Shown here in pieces: positions 5,725 to 5,953 of a stretch of 5,953 nt of DNA. A program made the translations under genes and the position numbers. This stretch comes from Clostridiales bacterium (lineage in GTDB: Bacteria; Bacillota; Clostridia; Tissierellales; Sedimentibacteraceae): assembly GCA_003497505.1 (NCBI GenBank), contig DNNV01000186.1:1-5953 (forward strand). Direction: 5' to 3'. How positions within the stretch are numbered: the stretch's first letter is position 1; the number at the start of each line of letters is the position of its first letter. The notes beneath the pieces are model-generated. The model saw only the letters and a list, made by a program, of their open reading frames with translations, was not told the origin of the DNA and searched no databases.

Positions 5725-5953
5725 TTATTTCTTGAATGTTCTTTTATTCCCCTTTGACCCGTCTGCTCCAGGCCTTGGTCTTGGCTTTGGTCCGGGGTTT
5801 CTTACTGTGTTTCTTCCCGCCCTGCTGTCTTCATTCACCATGCGTATACCGTCAGAATTCATTGATATCATTCTTTTCTTCATGAGCCTTCCCGCCGCCT
5901 TTTTAAAGGAGCTTTTACTTAATCCAAGCCTGTCATTGATTTCTTCGGGGCTT
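5725..5953 (-). CDS. cvfB: C-terminal part of a CvfB/YitL-like S1-domain RNA-binding protein, 5' end cut off
   Basis: Only the last 75 codons are in the window. The opening residues SPEEINDRLGLSKSSFKKA followed by AGRLMKKRMI and a DGIRMV strand match the C-terminal winged-helix domain of CvfB (YitL), whose N-terminal part carries S1-type RNA-binding domains. In staphylococci CvfB influences expression of virulence and other genes and binds RNA. After the winged helix there is an unusual tail of about 35 residues rich in Arg, Lys, Pro and Gly (NPGPKPRPRPGADGSKGNKR, ending FKK), probably disordered and able to contact nucleic acid. It shares the strand with deoD but is separated by a promoter, and nothing links it functionally to nucleoside uptake. 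The assignment rests on a short fragment, so it is less certain than the others. Confidence 0.7.
   Translation of the reverse strand, partial: SPEEINDRLGLSKSSFKKAAGRLMKKRMISMNSDGIRMVNEDSRAGRNTVRNPGPKPRPRPGADGSKGNKRTFKK

Overview
This window looks like part of a Gram-positive Clostridia-type (Firmicutes) chromosome. The evidence is moderate-to-low GC, strong GGAGG ribosome binding sites, a sigma-A type promoter, a lipobox-bearing solute-binding protein, and a CvfB-type protein of the kind found in Firmicutes. Every supported gene is on the minus strand, so transcription runs from high to low coordinates. Genus cannot be fixed from the sequence alone.

Layout in transcription order: (1) 5953-5725, the C-terminal end of a CvfB/YitL-like RNA-binding protein, cut by the right edge. 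(2) 5724-5611, a 114-nt gap with a good promoter (TTGACG-17-TAATAT). (3) 5610-4909, deoD, a purine nucleoside phosphorylase. (4) 4900-3494, an ADP-ribosylglycohydrolase (ARH/DraG) superfamily protein with an extra N-terminal region. (5) 3497-2346, a BMP-family (Med/PnrA/NupN-like) nucleoside-binding lipoprotein, overlapping the previous gene by ATGA. (6) 2345-2217, a 129-nt gap mostly filled by two consecutive strong hairpins. (7) 2216-663, a double-domain ABC ATPase of the NupO/YufO type. (8) 676-1, the first permease (NupP/YufP type), overlapping the ATPase by 14 nt and cut by the left edge. A second permease is expected beyond position 1, as is usual for this transporter family.

Read together this is a nucleoside uptake and salvage operon. 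The lipoprotein captures a nucleoside outside the cell, the ATPase and permeases import it, and DeoD phosphorolyses purine (deoxy)nucleosides to base plus (deoxy)ribose-1-phosphate. The ARH-family enzyme sits between DeoD and the binding protein with tight coupling on both sides. This suggests it handles an imported or derived N-riboside that DeoD cannot cleave, but that is inference. The two items most worth follow-up are this enzyme (unusual metal-site residues, extra N-terminal region) and the double hairpin between the binding-protein and ATPase genes. In the second hairpin, two positions that mismatch on the plus strand become G-U pairs in the minus-strand RNA, which points to a structure selected at RNA level.
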